Assembly (NCBI GenBank): GCA_015501595.1
Contig: JADNRX010000101.1
Span: 62,001 to 126,000, forward strand
Origin: Hymenopellis radicata
Taxonomy: Eukaryota > Basidiomycota > Agaricomycetes > Agaricales > Physalacriaceae
Direction: 5' to 3'
Length of the DNA stretch: 64,000 nucleotides
The position numbers and the translations under genes are program-made. Shown here piece by piece: positions 31,101 through 41,166 of the stretch (positions are counted from its first letter, which is position 1; each line of letters begins with the position of its first letter). The notes under the pieces were generated by a model. It did not search any database. It saw only the letters and a program-made list of their open reading frames with translations, and was not told the origin of the DNA.

Positions 31101-32190
31101 CAGAGCACCTGGGAGTTGTGATGGGTTTCCGTAGCGGTGGAATAGCCGTCCCAGAATCGCATAGGCCCACTTTTTTGCCGCCCACCACTCGCTATCTACA
31201 CGCTGATCGGGAGCTACGCCACTATTCAGACTCAAGAACGCGAGCATAATGCAAAGCACTGACCAATCCACGCCAAATCCAGACCCACAACCCCAAACAA
31301 GAGTCGGCCCCAAGGGACAAGGCTTTCTGCGCTCCTTTGATGGTCGCTAAGGCCCAGCGCCGTGGATGTTTTGTACGTCTTGAGAAGAATATGGAGAAGC
31401 TCGGCCTGATCTTCAGTCCGTCCTTGGCCTGGCGAGTTTGAGAATGAGATATGGAATCAAATAAGCAAACTGACCTCCTCTAGCGCCCTCAAGCACACTC
31501 TCCCCGATGCGAACAAGCGCGGGGAAGGTAGCCTCTACAACACCCACCAAGACCTTCTGGTCGGCGACGTAGCGGAACGCCCGCACGGCTTCTAGGATGC
31601 CAACCAGACCAGCGCGTACGTCGCGCGTATTGCTGGCGCCGAGCAGTGCCGTAATCGTCGGCAGAAAGGCAGGGTATGCGGCTGGGAAATCGTTGGCGAG
31701 GACCGACTTGAGCGTGGATTGGAGCTGGAGACGGAGGGGTCGGTCTGCAAGCAATCAATCAGCAGCGACGAGATAATATAGACCGGAACGCACCTATGCC
31801 ACTGGCGATGAGGCCGACCAAGCTTCCGCGTAGAGCCTCCTTGTCCGGCTCGCCTAGTGGGTTGTCATCTGGTTCTACTGCAAGGAAATCAATAAAACGT
31901 GATAACTGGCGACGGAACGACGGACTGGGCGCGTAATGGGTAAAGACCCGGTTCTTGATGAACACGACGCATGACTGGCGCGTGGCTCTGCATAGTGGGG
32001 TTAGCGTTGGCGAAGGGAATTAGATGGGCACGCACGGATCGACACCCTCGGTCCGTACAATGTCGAGGAGCGCGGTGATGAGGCCAGGTTGGGCGGATAT
32101 CGTGCGCACCTCGCGCTCCGCCGCCGTGCGCACGTTCGCGTCCGGGCTTAGTGTCGCGCCAAACAGCGCTGCGAGTGTAGGCAAGTCCAT
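28133..32190 (-). CDS. Importin-beta family karyopherin (importin-9 / Kap114 type)
   Basis: Start ATG at 32190 (MDLPTLAALFGATLSPDANV), with the importin-beta N-terminal signature VRTAAEREVRTIS and then FIKNRVFTHY after the first intron. About 15 exons of HEAT-repeat helices follow, including SAFVFPLLSFTPERQQLWESDPVDYVR, a block shared by Kap114/importin-9-like proteins, and DLVDSLTFKL. A long acidic insert near the C-terminus (DDEDELEGMLNDDEDG, then EEDDEEEDTDDEIEEE at about 28370-28590) matches the acidic loop that contacts histone cargo in importin-9. The stop is at 28133. These proteins carry histones, TBP and ribosomal proteins into the nucleus. One oddity: near 29555 the frame shifts by one base in a run of five C (coding strand), between SLTFKLRS and MWRIFELTW. 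Confidence 0.88.
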
Positions 32191-32224
32191 CTGCGGTTTC
32201 GTTAGCCGTGCGACGAAAGGTTAA

Positions 32225-33070
32225 ACGCCAAAGTTAAGGATAAATGTATGTGTGAGGGAAAATGCAGATGGGATCGCGATAATAATAATGTCGGCGAAAA
32301 ACGCACCTCTTGGCTCTTTTATAGCTCGTTTTCGCTGGTCAAAGGCTCGTTTCTGCGATGAAAACCTTTTGTTGGTCTTTATGTAGCCCGCCTGAAAGGC
32401 TCTTTTGCCTTTATCCTCGTGCGTGGTGATGGAGATGGAAAAAAAATAGTGACCGTCACGATCATCGGATCTCCGTGACTCCACGTGCTCGAGTCACCCC
32501 GCGCGCGATCCGGAGTAGGCGCTACACATGCGATGACAAGGAGAGCGCGATTAGTACTAGCGGATGGAGCAGGCAATTCAAGGATGAAGAAGGGCGTCCC
32601 GCTCCACAACAAAAAGGGCGAATAGACCATGGTGGTCGTGAAGTAAAGGGACGTGTCGCCGTTTCTGAACAAAACAGGAACCCTAACCCTATTCGCTCCC
32701 TAAACCGGGAAGTCGCGCTGCATCTTATCCACGACCACCACCACGAGCAATGGCTTTCAGCACGGGGTAGCCACCCTCCAACCAACGAAAGATCTCTGCA
32801 ATAAATGCTATGCATCCTACTTCTGCTACCTCATTTCCCCTGTCCCTCGAAGGACGAAACATGCGAACGTCATCTGTGGCGCAGTTGATCTCCTAGTCAA
32901 TTGAACTCGTTTGTGCCTTGGTGAGTCCTCTGGTTATTATTCCATTCTTAATGTGTATCAGCGCATGTTGACCATCTGCCCGTCGCTCCATAGATGCTGC
33001 TGTTGAAATGGAGAACACTGCCTCCTTCCCTTGTTCTCTACGTGCGACTACGGTGATAGCCGAGTAGGCC
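32225..33070. other. Intergenic region upstream of the importin gene, with promoter-like right end
   Basis: No gene recognised. It contains a tandem CCCTAA motif (AACCCTAACCCTA at 32679-32691), resembling yeast Tbf1-type sites (ARCCCTAA). The right part, from about 32860, is homologous to 34378-34610 and ends in a TATA box at 33078. Confidence 0.4.
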
Positions 33071-33077
33071 ATCTGTG

Positions 33078-33084
33078 TATAAAA
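33078..33084 (+). promoter_or_regulatory. TATA box upstream of the ATG at 33120
   Basis: TATAAAA, 42 bases upstream of the ATG at 33120. Two further genes in this region (34656, 37751) have the same motif at nearly the same distance from their ATG. Confidence 0.5.
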
Positions 33085-33119
33085 CACAAGAACTTCGTGA
33101 TTTTTCTCCCCCTTCCATC

Positions 33120-34094
33120 ATGTCCCCGCTGACAAACAGGTCCACGCTAGTCCGAACCACGATCATCACCATAGTAGCCGGGATGAAGAGGGACGAGGCG
33201 GAGCTCTACAAAATACTACAGATTCAGAACACGCCGACATTTCGGCGAGAGTTATGCTCTGGTTATCCGGGCTTAGTCCAGTTGAAAACATGGAAGTCAT
33301 GGAAGACAAGGAAGACTGGGAAGACAGGGAAAACAGGGAAAACAGTAAAGACACTGGTAAGTCGGCTCTACGCCACGTTCTGACAAGGGTTTCTGACGTG
33401 CCACTGCGTAGTGGTTCTTCAGACACCGAGCTGCGATGAATACAAAAAAGGATACGCAGATTCAGAATGGCTTCCCTGTGCGGCAAGCATCTTGTTATCG
33501 ATCGATGCAACGCTGCTCATAATGCCGATTAGGTCCGCCTCCCCCAGTCTTGAACAAATTACTGCAAAGAGGGGAGGTTCACTTCCGTACTCCATCCGGT
33601 GTCGATGAGAAGAAGCTCGCTATCCGATTTGACATCTCCAAGAATCCTAAGCACAGATGCATTCAACAGTGGGACGCGGCTAGAGGACGATATGTCGATC
33701 TCACCCCGCAGACTGGCGCGTGTCAGTATCCCCAGACACCGTCGTTAAAGCCATGATACTGTACATGCCTCATAGTTCGTTTGCACGTGGGGACGAGGTG
33801 TGTGTCTTCCACCGCGACGGAGTGTGGCTAGACGACGTCATCCAGGCTATCTACGACATGTACGACCGGGACCTCAGCTTCGAGGACCTAATGACGTATG
33901 CCAGCATTATCAGGACGAAATCGTTCCGACAGCAGTTCAATAAGAGATACGAGACATCGAAGAATTCGGATGAGGGCTACTACAAGCATATCGACTTGTT
34001 ACAAGGAAATGTATTCTTCGGGGGCTTGGAGCATTTCGCTTTCGAGAGGTGGTGGATAACTGTAGTGGAGAACCCCCCGAATGAGCTACGTTAG
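33120..34094 (+). pseudogene. Decayed paralog of the DUF6699-like gene at 50645-52557
   Basis: From about 33254 the sequence parallels the 51050-52480 part of the better copy: SALRHVLTRVSD, then after an intron-like region HFRTPSGV, KLAIRFDISKNP, QQWDAARGRYVDL, and DEVCVFHRDGVWLDDVIQAIYDMYDRDLS, and it ends with RWWITVVENPPNELR at 34094. A one-base deletion near 33703, relative to the other copy, shifts the frame between the two halves. Upstream, the LKP/KGILK and proline-rich exons of the other copy are missing, and a WEDRENRENS-type acidic repeat (33295-33355) is unique to this one. An ATG at 33120 with a TATA box is present, but its frame ends at 33383. Probably a pseudogene. Confidence 0.6.
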
Positions 34095-34377
34095 AGTACT
34101 TACTTCATTATCATTTGCAATCCATTATTGCTTCTGATTAACTTCCTTTGACTTGTCCACCACCCCACGTCCGCTGTCGAAGTACAACAGCGTCGGTAAC
34201 CTAGTGGATCCAAGTACAGCTGTTAAATGAGGCCCGTCTCGGCGAGCCAGCGAGATCGAATGCATGCGAATCGCCACAATGGTCGGTTGAAGCACCGTCG
34301 CTGGTCAACCTGGGGCTCGGAGTCATCTGACAATACATCTTCTCCTTTCTAACGTCCTTTCGAGCTTCCTTTCCCCC

Positions 34378-34610
34378 ACGAAACATGGTACTCGCTTCTG
34401 TGGCGCAGTTGATCTACTCAACGAGGCTCGCGACACCTTGACAACCGCTTCCTCCGTTATCGGATACTCGGTGTACATCAACACATGTCCTACATTTTCC
34501 TCGGCGCTTCTAAAATGATGCTGTTGAAACCGATAACAGCCTCTGCATTCTTGCCTTTGTTCTCAGCGCGCGGCCGCTGATCGCCGAGTACGCCCCCATA
34601 TGTATAAAAG
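34378..34610 (+). promoter_or_regulatory. Duplicated promoter region ending in a TATA box
   Basis: Homologous to 32860-33085: both contain GTGGCGCAGTTGATCT, GATGCTG(CT)GTTGAAA, a CCTTTGTTCTC/CCTTGTTCTC block, and GATMGCCGAGTA just before the TATA box (here TATAAAA at 34604-34610, 52 bases from the ATG at 34656). The genes downstream of the two copies are different, so a promoter segment appears to have been copied without its gene. Confidence 0.55.
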
Positions 34611-34655
34611 GCAGGATCACTTCTGTGGCTTTCTTCACAACCTACACCCATCCTC

Positions 34656-35429
34656 ATGCCAGCCGACAACCTTCCCAACGTCCGCGAGACAGTCGCTGAA
34701 GTGCTCTCTGAGGTTCTTGAAGCACTGAAGACAGCCTACTTTTCGGAGACTGCTGACGATAATGATATTATTCCGGTATATCTACGATCCCCTACGAAAA
34801 TCCACGAGTCCTTCACGCCCGAACTCTCCTTCCCGGTTATATTTTCAATCTCGCAGGAGGCTGTCACTGGCGAGCGCCCGTCTAATGCGCGTAGTTACAA
34901 AGCGTTGCGGCATTTTACGGGTACGTCATTATCCACCTCGCCTGTAGCTCTCCCGGCCTGACTTCAAACACCTTTCACCTAAATAGACCCATCGGACAAA
35001 CAGGAACTTCTAGGCCAATACGTCGACTTCGAGTTGCCAGCTAGGTCTTCCAACATCATTCTACCCCATTGGCACATCCTACAAGGGATCATCGCCTCTT
35101 TGAAGACTCCCGGGCCAGATATACAGGTCCAAAACTTGAAGGTCAAAAGAAAAAATGTCACGAACGGTGGTCATGACAAGGAAGGAGGCATAGCTGTGAT
35201 TGTCGTGAATGAAAATGACTTGTCACAGAAGCTGGATACGATCGCATGGGTTCCCCCGGAAGGCAAACTGGCCTGCCCTGCGTGCCCAAGGATCGCGTCT
35301 GTCCCAATGTGGGGCAAGCAGGTCCGAGGGGTGTGCCGCAAATGTCGGCACAAGGGTATTAAACCGCCGACGATGGAGAGGACTATGGAGATTTACAGGC
35401 AGTACTTCGAAGACGAAGAAGTCCAATAA
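34656..35429 (+). CDS. Small protein with C-terminal zinc ribbon, unknown function
   Basis: Two exons: 34656-34920 and 34987-35429. The N-terminal half is helical (PNVRETVAEVLSEVLEALKT), the middle contains a predicted alpha/beta stretch (SSNIILPHWHILQGIIASL), and the C-terminal part has CPAC and CRKC separated by about 20 residues, a plausible zinc ribbon. No signal peptide or membrane segment is visible. It has the same general plan (about 220 residues, two-Cys-pair C-terminus, TATA box about 50 bases upstream) as the gene at 37751. I do not recognise the family. Both splice sites are GT-AG and keep the frame. Confidence 0.65.
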
Positions 35430-35842
35430 TTCCTCTACTCTGTACGTACCCAATATCTTCAATTGGTAGTTCAATTTCATCCGAGCGAGGACGCAGAGAG
35501 AAACCGTCATGTAGAGGTAATATAGCGCTGTCGTGTTCAATTCAGGATAATGCCTCGTATCTGACACCCTGAAAGTTATTGCTGCCACTAGTCAAAGATG
35601 GGCCACAATCAGAGGTTGGCGTAAAATCGTAGTTGATCAAGAGGCGAGAACGTGAATTCGTTATGCGTTTTAACGTGCGCCACCGATACTATGCCTCCAA
35701 TTGTACCATCACTAGTAGCTGAACCGGTTGGTGAGAATGAGGAGACGCTGGTGCATTGCCGAAATGTTCTTATCTGCAGGAGGCGCAGGACGTGGAAGAA
35801 CAGGTTCAAGTCCTGCTGAGTCATTCAGATGACGGTCTGCGT
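35430..35842. other. Upstream region of GET4
   Basis: No gene recognised. From about 35600 it is homologous, in reverse, to about 39370-39640, the upstream region of the second GET4 copy. Confidence 0.5.
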
Positions 35843-36790
35843 AGCCCTAGATTAGGGCTTCGATTGCCTTGCTCACCACCATCATCGTCTCCAGCGCCGC
35901 GCGCCATTTAGTTTCACGACCGACAACAAGATGTCCTCCTCCCGCGCGTTGACCACTATAATACCTCTCGTCGAGACATCGCCATATTCTGCGCACCAAA
36001 AGGCTAGGACATTCGCATCGCGCTACGTGCAACACGACCAGTACCCAGCCGCGATAGAAGTTTTGTTTGAGACGGCGAAGGAACTGTACAAAAAGGGCGA
36101 ACAGGGCAGTGGGACGGATCTAGCCGTGTTTCTGGTAGATGTGTATGAAAAGGCGGGGATACGTTTGGATGGAGCGGGCGCGGACGAGATTAGAGGACGA
36201 CTGACGCAGCTGATTGGACTCGCTGGTGCGTCCGGATCTTGGCGGAAAACGTTAGTGGACAAGTCTGTGGCGTGGAGCAGGAGTAATGGGGAATGGCCGC
36301 AAGGCGATGTCGGATTGCATACATATGTTGGCGAGGTTCTCATCCGTGGTGCGTAGCGGTGGTTTGCCTTTCGATGTTGGTCACCTCTAATCCCGCGTAG
36401 AAGGCCTCTACGATCAAGCCGAACCCTACCTTCTTGCTGCTGGGACACGCGATGCTGCGCGCCTTCTCGCGGATACATACATTGCCTGGTCCTCATCCGC
36501 GAATCGTGGCCTCTTTGCACTGCGGGGTGTCCTTCCATATCTCCAGAACGGCAACATCGCAGCCGCACGCGCGTTCATATTGCTCTATGTTTCCAAGACC
36601 GAAACCTCATCGCCACCAAAGATCACAATAGACGCTACCACCGAATTCACGCCCTCCTCCGACCCGCTGCTGAACTTTGCCCAGCTCGCCGTTTTTACGT
36701 GTCAGCGTGCCGCCGGCGCTTCTAACAAAGTCATGCGGAGAGCTGGGTTCGCCTGTGCGGGACGTACCAGTCTCAATCTCCTGGCACAAA
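35600..36790. repeat. Inverted repeat arm, GET4 copy 1
   Basis: Matches about 38964-39640 in reverse orientation. Shared blocks include CCTGCTGAGTCATTCAGATG, the palindrome at 35843, and most of GET4 exon 2. The other arm lacks about 600 bases (roughly 35865-36462), corresponding to exon 1, the intron and the start of exon 2. Confidence 0.75.
35843..35859. promoter_or_regulatory. Palindrome AGCCCTA-GAT-TAGGGCT upstream of GET4
   Basis: A perfect 7-bp inverted repeat with a 3-base spacer, 71 bases before the GET4 ATG, kept in the second copy at 39349-39365 although the rest has diverged. Each half matches the yeast Tbf1-type site ARCCCTA, so it may bind a TTAGGG-repeat factor. Inference only. 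Confidence 0.4.
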
Positions 36791-37062
36791 CCCGCTAGCG
36801 CAGCCGGAAGTACGACGTACGCTTAATGAGATTGGCCAATTGTTCTTCGATATTCCTCCGCCTCGTGGTGCTGGGAATCCCATGGCGGATATGATGGGTG
36901 CGCTGTTTGGTGGCGCAGGAGCACCGTGAGTCCTTCGTGCGTCAAGTAACCCGCGATACTAATTTTCGGTGATAGGGAGGCGGAGCACCAGGGGGTGGTG
37001 CGGGAAAGCGTGTGTTAGCTCCAGCGCAGTTGCTTGTCGGTACCGGAAGTGGGCTGGATTAA
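35931..37062 (+). CDS. GET4: GET4 homolog, frameshifted near the C-terminus
   Basis: Get4 works with Get5 to hand tail-anchored membrane proteins from Sgt2 to Get3 in the cytosol. Exon 1, 35931-36348, gives TPR-like helices (RTFASRYVQHDQYPAAIEVL). Exon 2 starts at 36401 with EGLYDQAEPYLLAAGTRDAARL and FALRGVLPYLQNGNI, blocks conserved in Get4. Near 36735 the reading CGGAGAGC lacks one base compared with the second copy (CGTGAGAGC), so the frame turns to a stop at 36798. The expected continuation, ESWVRLCGTY and later LNEIGQLFFDIPPPRG, is intact in another frame to 36927, and a last exon ends at 37062. So the gene either makes a shortened protein or contains a one-base sequence error. The missing part is about 110 residues. 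Confidence 0.8.
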
Positions 37063-37700
37063 TTGTTTCTGAATACTTTTGGGTTCGAAGATGTACCATT
37101 ACGCAAATTGGAACATGCGCATATCAAGGATCATGACCTTATCGATTCCCTCGTGGATGTGGATCCATCAGCCGCTACATGGACTGACAGGTGCCTATAG
37201 TAACACGTTACATAATACAATTGGTCGTAATGATTTGTTCCCTGCATATGTGGCGCACTGAAATGCCGCTCTAGCCAGATTCAACGAATCCAACCTCCTC
37301 TCTTCAGATATTCTCACAGAACCCGGCACTCACTCGCCCGCATTCGTGGACATTCTTCAAGACGCATAAGGAAACGTTCTTGTTTCCGAACATTCTCGAA
37401 CAATCCTTATGCATCACGTCTTCCTTGCGGTGGGGATCCGCATCATTGCATCATCTTATTGTTCTGCTGCATCGCACACGTTGCATTCTCTATCCATTCG
37501 GAGTCGGTGACAGAATGAATTGCGTAGTAATTATTTTCCGCGAGCTCCATTCTGTCAGAAGTGTCCGAGTCCTTGTTTACGCTCACCGCCTGCCTCTGCA
37601 TGACTACGTACACGTGGGCAACACGCTCCGCACTGCCTTATTGTTCCAAGTTCCACGTTACATTCCTAGCATGCGGATCACCGATCAGCGACAGCAGGCC
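37063..37700. other. Intergenic region downstream of GET4
   Basis: No gene, repeat or RNA recognised. The right end is the promoter region of the gene at 37751. Confidence 0.4.
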
Positions 37701-37703
37701 GGG

Positions 37704-37710
37704 TATAAAA
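37704..37710 (+). promoter_or_regulatory. TATA box of the 37751 gene
   Basis: TATAAAA, 47 bases upstream of the ATG at 37751. Confidence 0.5.
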
Positions 37711-37750
37711 GGATGCTGAGCCCTTGTCCCTTCTTCCACAACACCCCACC

Positions 37751-38405
37751 ATGTTTGTCGGTATCTCTACGATTTTCGCAAAGGAGCTTGCCTCCATTGT
37801 TGTCGACCATAAGGCTGCTGCCGCTTCCAGCGAAGATTTGTCTCTGCTAGAGGGATCCTACAATATCGATGGCAAGTTGTACGAAATCACGCGAACGATT
37901 GAATCGAGCATCACCACTGGCACTGCGGGCTCCTGGAAACATGGCATATCAACATGTGTTTTGGAAATGGTCAGCAAATGTGTTCCTGTGCATTATCCGT
38001 TATGAATCAGAACTGACTTGAGACAGTACCCATCTCACTGGCCGAGTTCCGAGTGTACGACGACGCGGAGTCTAAGACACTCAGCCTTGAGGAAATGGCT
38101 GCATGCCTTGTTGTCGCTTTGAAGCATCCGGACAAGCCTTTCAGGTATAGGCTCATTCAGTGCAGCGTCCGGGATCCCGAAGACTGGTTCCATATCTTCT
38201 GGCTCGGTGTCGCTATGAGTGGAGAGTCAGAAAACCCAGACAAAACCCAGAAGTCTTGCAGGTCATAACGAGTGAAGACGATTTGCTCTGCAGTCATTGT
38301 GGAAGCGAGATACAGTATTCCGAAATGGACACCTCTACTAGTGAGGTGGCAGACGACCTGTGCAGCCTTTGCACTATTTTAGCACTACTAAACTTTGCGG
38401 ACTGA
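37751..38405 (+). CDS. Small protein with C-terminal zinc-ribbon-like Cys pairs, unknown function
   Basis: Exon 1 from ATG 37751 to about 37969 (FAKELASIVVDHKAAAAS, then LYEITRTIESSITT). An intron ends at about 38022 and exon 2 gives VPISLAEFRVYDDAES and ACLVVALKHPDKPFRYRLIQ. A third exon, reached by an intron of about 60 bases (ending near 38261), contains CSHC and CSLC separated by about 24 residues, and stops at 38405. Overall plan and promoter resemble the gene at 34656, though I see little residue-level identity. No family recognised; exon 2-3 splicing is inferred from frame continuity. Confidence 0.5.
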
Positions 38406-38409
38406 GCTG

Positions 38410-38963
38410 TATGTACTAGCAGTACTAATTCATGATGATAGAAATGATTGACTTTGAATTGTGGCGTAGTCACCGGTAAACAGTCCGGTAAGTAGGAGTT
38501 CAGTAGTCAAGTCGCGGTGGCGAGGACAGCTGGTCGACCACATGCTCCTCAATTGTTTCATTTGAATCATGAGGCTCGTAAATGTTAACTGACACCACGG
38601 TCTCTGAACGAGAATCCCTGTAACTGCCCAGACGATGGGACCCACTTCAAATTCCAGTATGTCTTTAAGCTTAATGTGTAAGTAGGATTGAAGAGGCCCT
38701 CGAGACGCTTCGGGATGCACGAGGAATTCTGGTGTAAATGCTTGCATTTACGAACGTTTCAAAGATACTTCGCCACGCGAACGCAGAGAGTGGGGTACGC
38801 GAGATGCTGGAAAATAGCATCGTTTTCCTCCTTAGAAGGCATGTCAAGCTGGAAAGTCGGCACAGCAACCGGCTCTGAAACGCGGGAGAGCTTGACACTC
38901 TCAGCGAGCGGCGCGCGGTCGGAAATATCGAGAATTCAACAAGACGTAAGCAAGTACGCACCC
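38410..38963 (-). other. Region without a recognised gene; possible coding remnant on the minus strand
   Basis: Minus-strand frames such as SEPVAVPTFQLDMPSKEENDA (about 38800-38890) look coding in composition but have no start, no complete exon structure and no recognised family. Confidence 0.2.
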
Positions 38964-39310
38964 ACTGGTTAGCTGACCTTTGTAAGCGGGAGAACGGATA
39001 GCTCTTCATCTGGTCGGTACGTCCCGCAGAGGCGCACCCAGCTCTCACGCACGACCTTGTTGGAAGCGCCGGCAGCACGCTGACATGTAAACACGGCCAG
39101 CTGAGCAAAATTCAGCAATGGGTCGGAGGAAGGCGTGTATTCGGTTGTAGCGTCTACTGTGATTTTTAGTGGAGATGAGGTTTCGGTCTTGAAAACATAG
39201 AGCAGTATGAATGCGCGCGTTCCCGCGATATTTCCATTCTGGAGATACGGAAGGACGCCGCGCCGCAAGGACACCGTGATTCTAGGATCCCAGGCAATGT
39301 ATGTATCAGC
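38964..39310 (-). pseudogene. GET4: Truncated second copy of GET4
   Basis: Minus-strand sequence matching GET4 exon 2 from RGVLPYLQNGNI to NKVVRESWVRLCGTY, then diverging. Exon 1, the intron and the beginning of exon 2 are absent: the upstream region joins directly to the ADTYIAW part near 39310. The copy cannot make Get4, but it preserves the base missing at 36735 in copy 1, showing the ancestral frame. Confidence 0.8.
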
Positions 39311-39348
39311 GAGAGGGCGCGCCGTCCCAGGTTCAGAGCAAAGCTCGA

Positions 39349-39365
39349 AGCCCTAATCTAGGGCT
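39349..39365. promoter_or_regulatory. Palindrome AGCCCTA-ATC-TAGGGCT, second copy
   Basis: Counterpart of the 35843 palindrome in the inverted GET4 copy, both half sites perfect. Confidence 0.4.
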
Positions 39366-39789
39366 AGGCAAACCGTCATCTGAATGACTCAGCAGGACGA
39401 CAGCGACTTGAACCTGTTCTTCCATCATCCTTGCCTTGCGCGATCTTCAGGTAACAACATGTCGGCAATATATTAGAACGTACTCATTCTCAGCCACTGG
39501 TTCAGTCGTTTGTGATGGGGCAATTGGAGGCGCTAAGTATCAGTGGCGCACGTTAAAACGCGTAGCGGAATAACCTTATGGCATCTCCATCTCCCCTTGA
39601 TCAACTATGATTCTACCCGGACCGCTGATCGTGGCCCATCTTTTAGCTGATCCTCGAGCTTGTAGTGCGCCTATTTCCAAAGTGTTAACCGTGTTAGTCA
39701 GGAGGTGATTCCTTCTCGATTAAAGGCCGGTGTGGTCAATCATTTTCCCCACATCTTCTCTCATTCACACCTCCTAGCCTCTCTTTGAA

Positions 39790-40866
39790 ATGTCTCTCGC
39801 AGAACAACTTGGCATTTCCGAACAAGCGGCGACACAAGCTGTCGGCGACTACTTGAACACGCACATCATAGCTATCTTCAGCTACGCTCTCTATTCCATG
39901 ATATTTGCGTCGACTTTGCACCAGATCGGTATGTCTATCCAGTCATCTACAACCTTAGCGTGCCTTTACGACTCATGGTCTAGTCCTGCGTAATACATGG
40001 CCCGCCGCGCGTGTTACACTGACTATCATTGTCTGCCTCATAGTATGGGCATTAGCCACCATCGACGCTGGACTGTCGTGGAGCGTTCTCTATGAGGCCT
40101 ACGTTACGCATGGTCAAACCCAAGACACTGTATTAGGGTACAGAATTTGTTTACAGATTCTCATAGTCACCTTCTCCGTGAACTTGGCGGTCTTGTACCC
40201 CCCCGAAACCCTCCGCGCAAACAACTGCCATAAAACACGTCAACTGGACGGTCGTCTACTACATTCTGACTGCTTCCACAAACGTCCTCACCACGGCATT
40301 GATTGTTCTACGCATTGTCTCACTTGGCGGTTCAAAGCACGCGCGGACATACATCGGTCTCTTGGAGATCTTGATCGAGTCTTCGTTTCTCTTCTCCGCG
40401 ACTTACATTATCTACCTCGCACTGTACATACGCCATGCTGCGCCGGACGATAGAAACTGTTACGCCTACGTAGAGGGATATTGAGTGCTATCACTGTACG
40501 TTCTCTCTCATTTGAACAGTCATGACACAGGCTATGAACACTAAAGACTTCGCGCAGGCTGCTGCACCTACACTCATCATTGGCCGTGTCGTGTCGGGGG
40601 AGGCACGACCAAATGATACAGGGCGCGAGCCGTCGCTACTTCAGCCTGGGAGGAGCGCCATCCCAACCATTCACTTTGCTAGCCGGGAACCAACAACGAT
40701 ACACACTCTCGATATCCTCGAGGTTTCGTCTGAGCAGGGCAGAACTACAACCTTGCTGAGGGAGCAACAGGATGCTAAAATGGGAGAGGATATTACCGTG
40801 ATGGTTAGATTTCCGAATGATTCAACGGATTTAGAACGCGGTGGTAGTACCAATTGCACCGGATGA
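39790..40866 (+). CDS. Multi-pass membrane protein, basidiomycete hypothetical family
   Basis: Exon 1 39790-39928 (SLAEQLGISEQAATQ, then the membrane segment IIAIFSYALYSMIFAST). Exon 2 starts at 39984 (VTLTIIVCLIVWALATIDAGLSW, then ILIVTFSVNLAVL). Further membrane segments NVLTTALIVLRIVSLGG and SSFLFSATYIIYLALYI follow, then an intron at about 40469-40518 and the tail PTLIIGRVVSGEARPND, typical of the C-terminal end of many Agaricomycete seven-helix proteins. The frame changes at a run of seven C near 40204, and the segment between helices 3 and 5 is shorter than in comparable proteins, so the gene may be damaged. Function unknown. Confidence 0.5.
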
Positions 40867-41166
40867 ATGAAATGCTGTAAACATATCTAGAACCGTACTT
40901 TTTGTGCTTCTTGACTGGGAAGGCGGTCACGAATTTGATGGAATATTTCTGCGAACAAGCTCTGCTATCATCGTGATTGTTTCAGCTTATGATTCCTCGT
41001 TTGGATATCTGCAATCAACGAAAACATATTATTGATGCAAAGCAGTCTTCGACTTCGTAAGTAAAACTAGTATACAGACAAACAAAGTCTTGCCCTGAAG
41101 AACTTCCTTCTCATTAGTCTTTCCAACTAAGCCTTATCTGTGGTAATGGACAAAACAAGTCCATCT

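Larger units (their letters stand above)
38964..39640. repeat. Inverted repeat arm, GET4 copy 2
   Basis: Reverse-complement counterpart of 35600-36790 with an internal deletion of about 600 bases. The spacer between the arms (about 36800-38960) holds the GET4 3' end and the zinc-ribbon gene at 37751. Confidence 0.75.

Noticed and set aside
32679..32691. Telomere-like CCCTAACCCTA as a sign of a chromosome end or interstitial telomere
   Set aside because: Only two units and no longer array; a transcription factor site is a simpler explanation.
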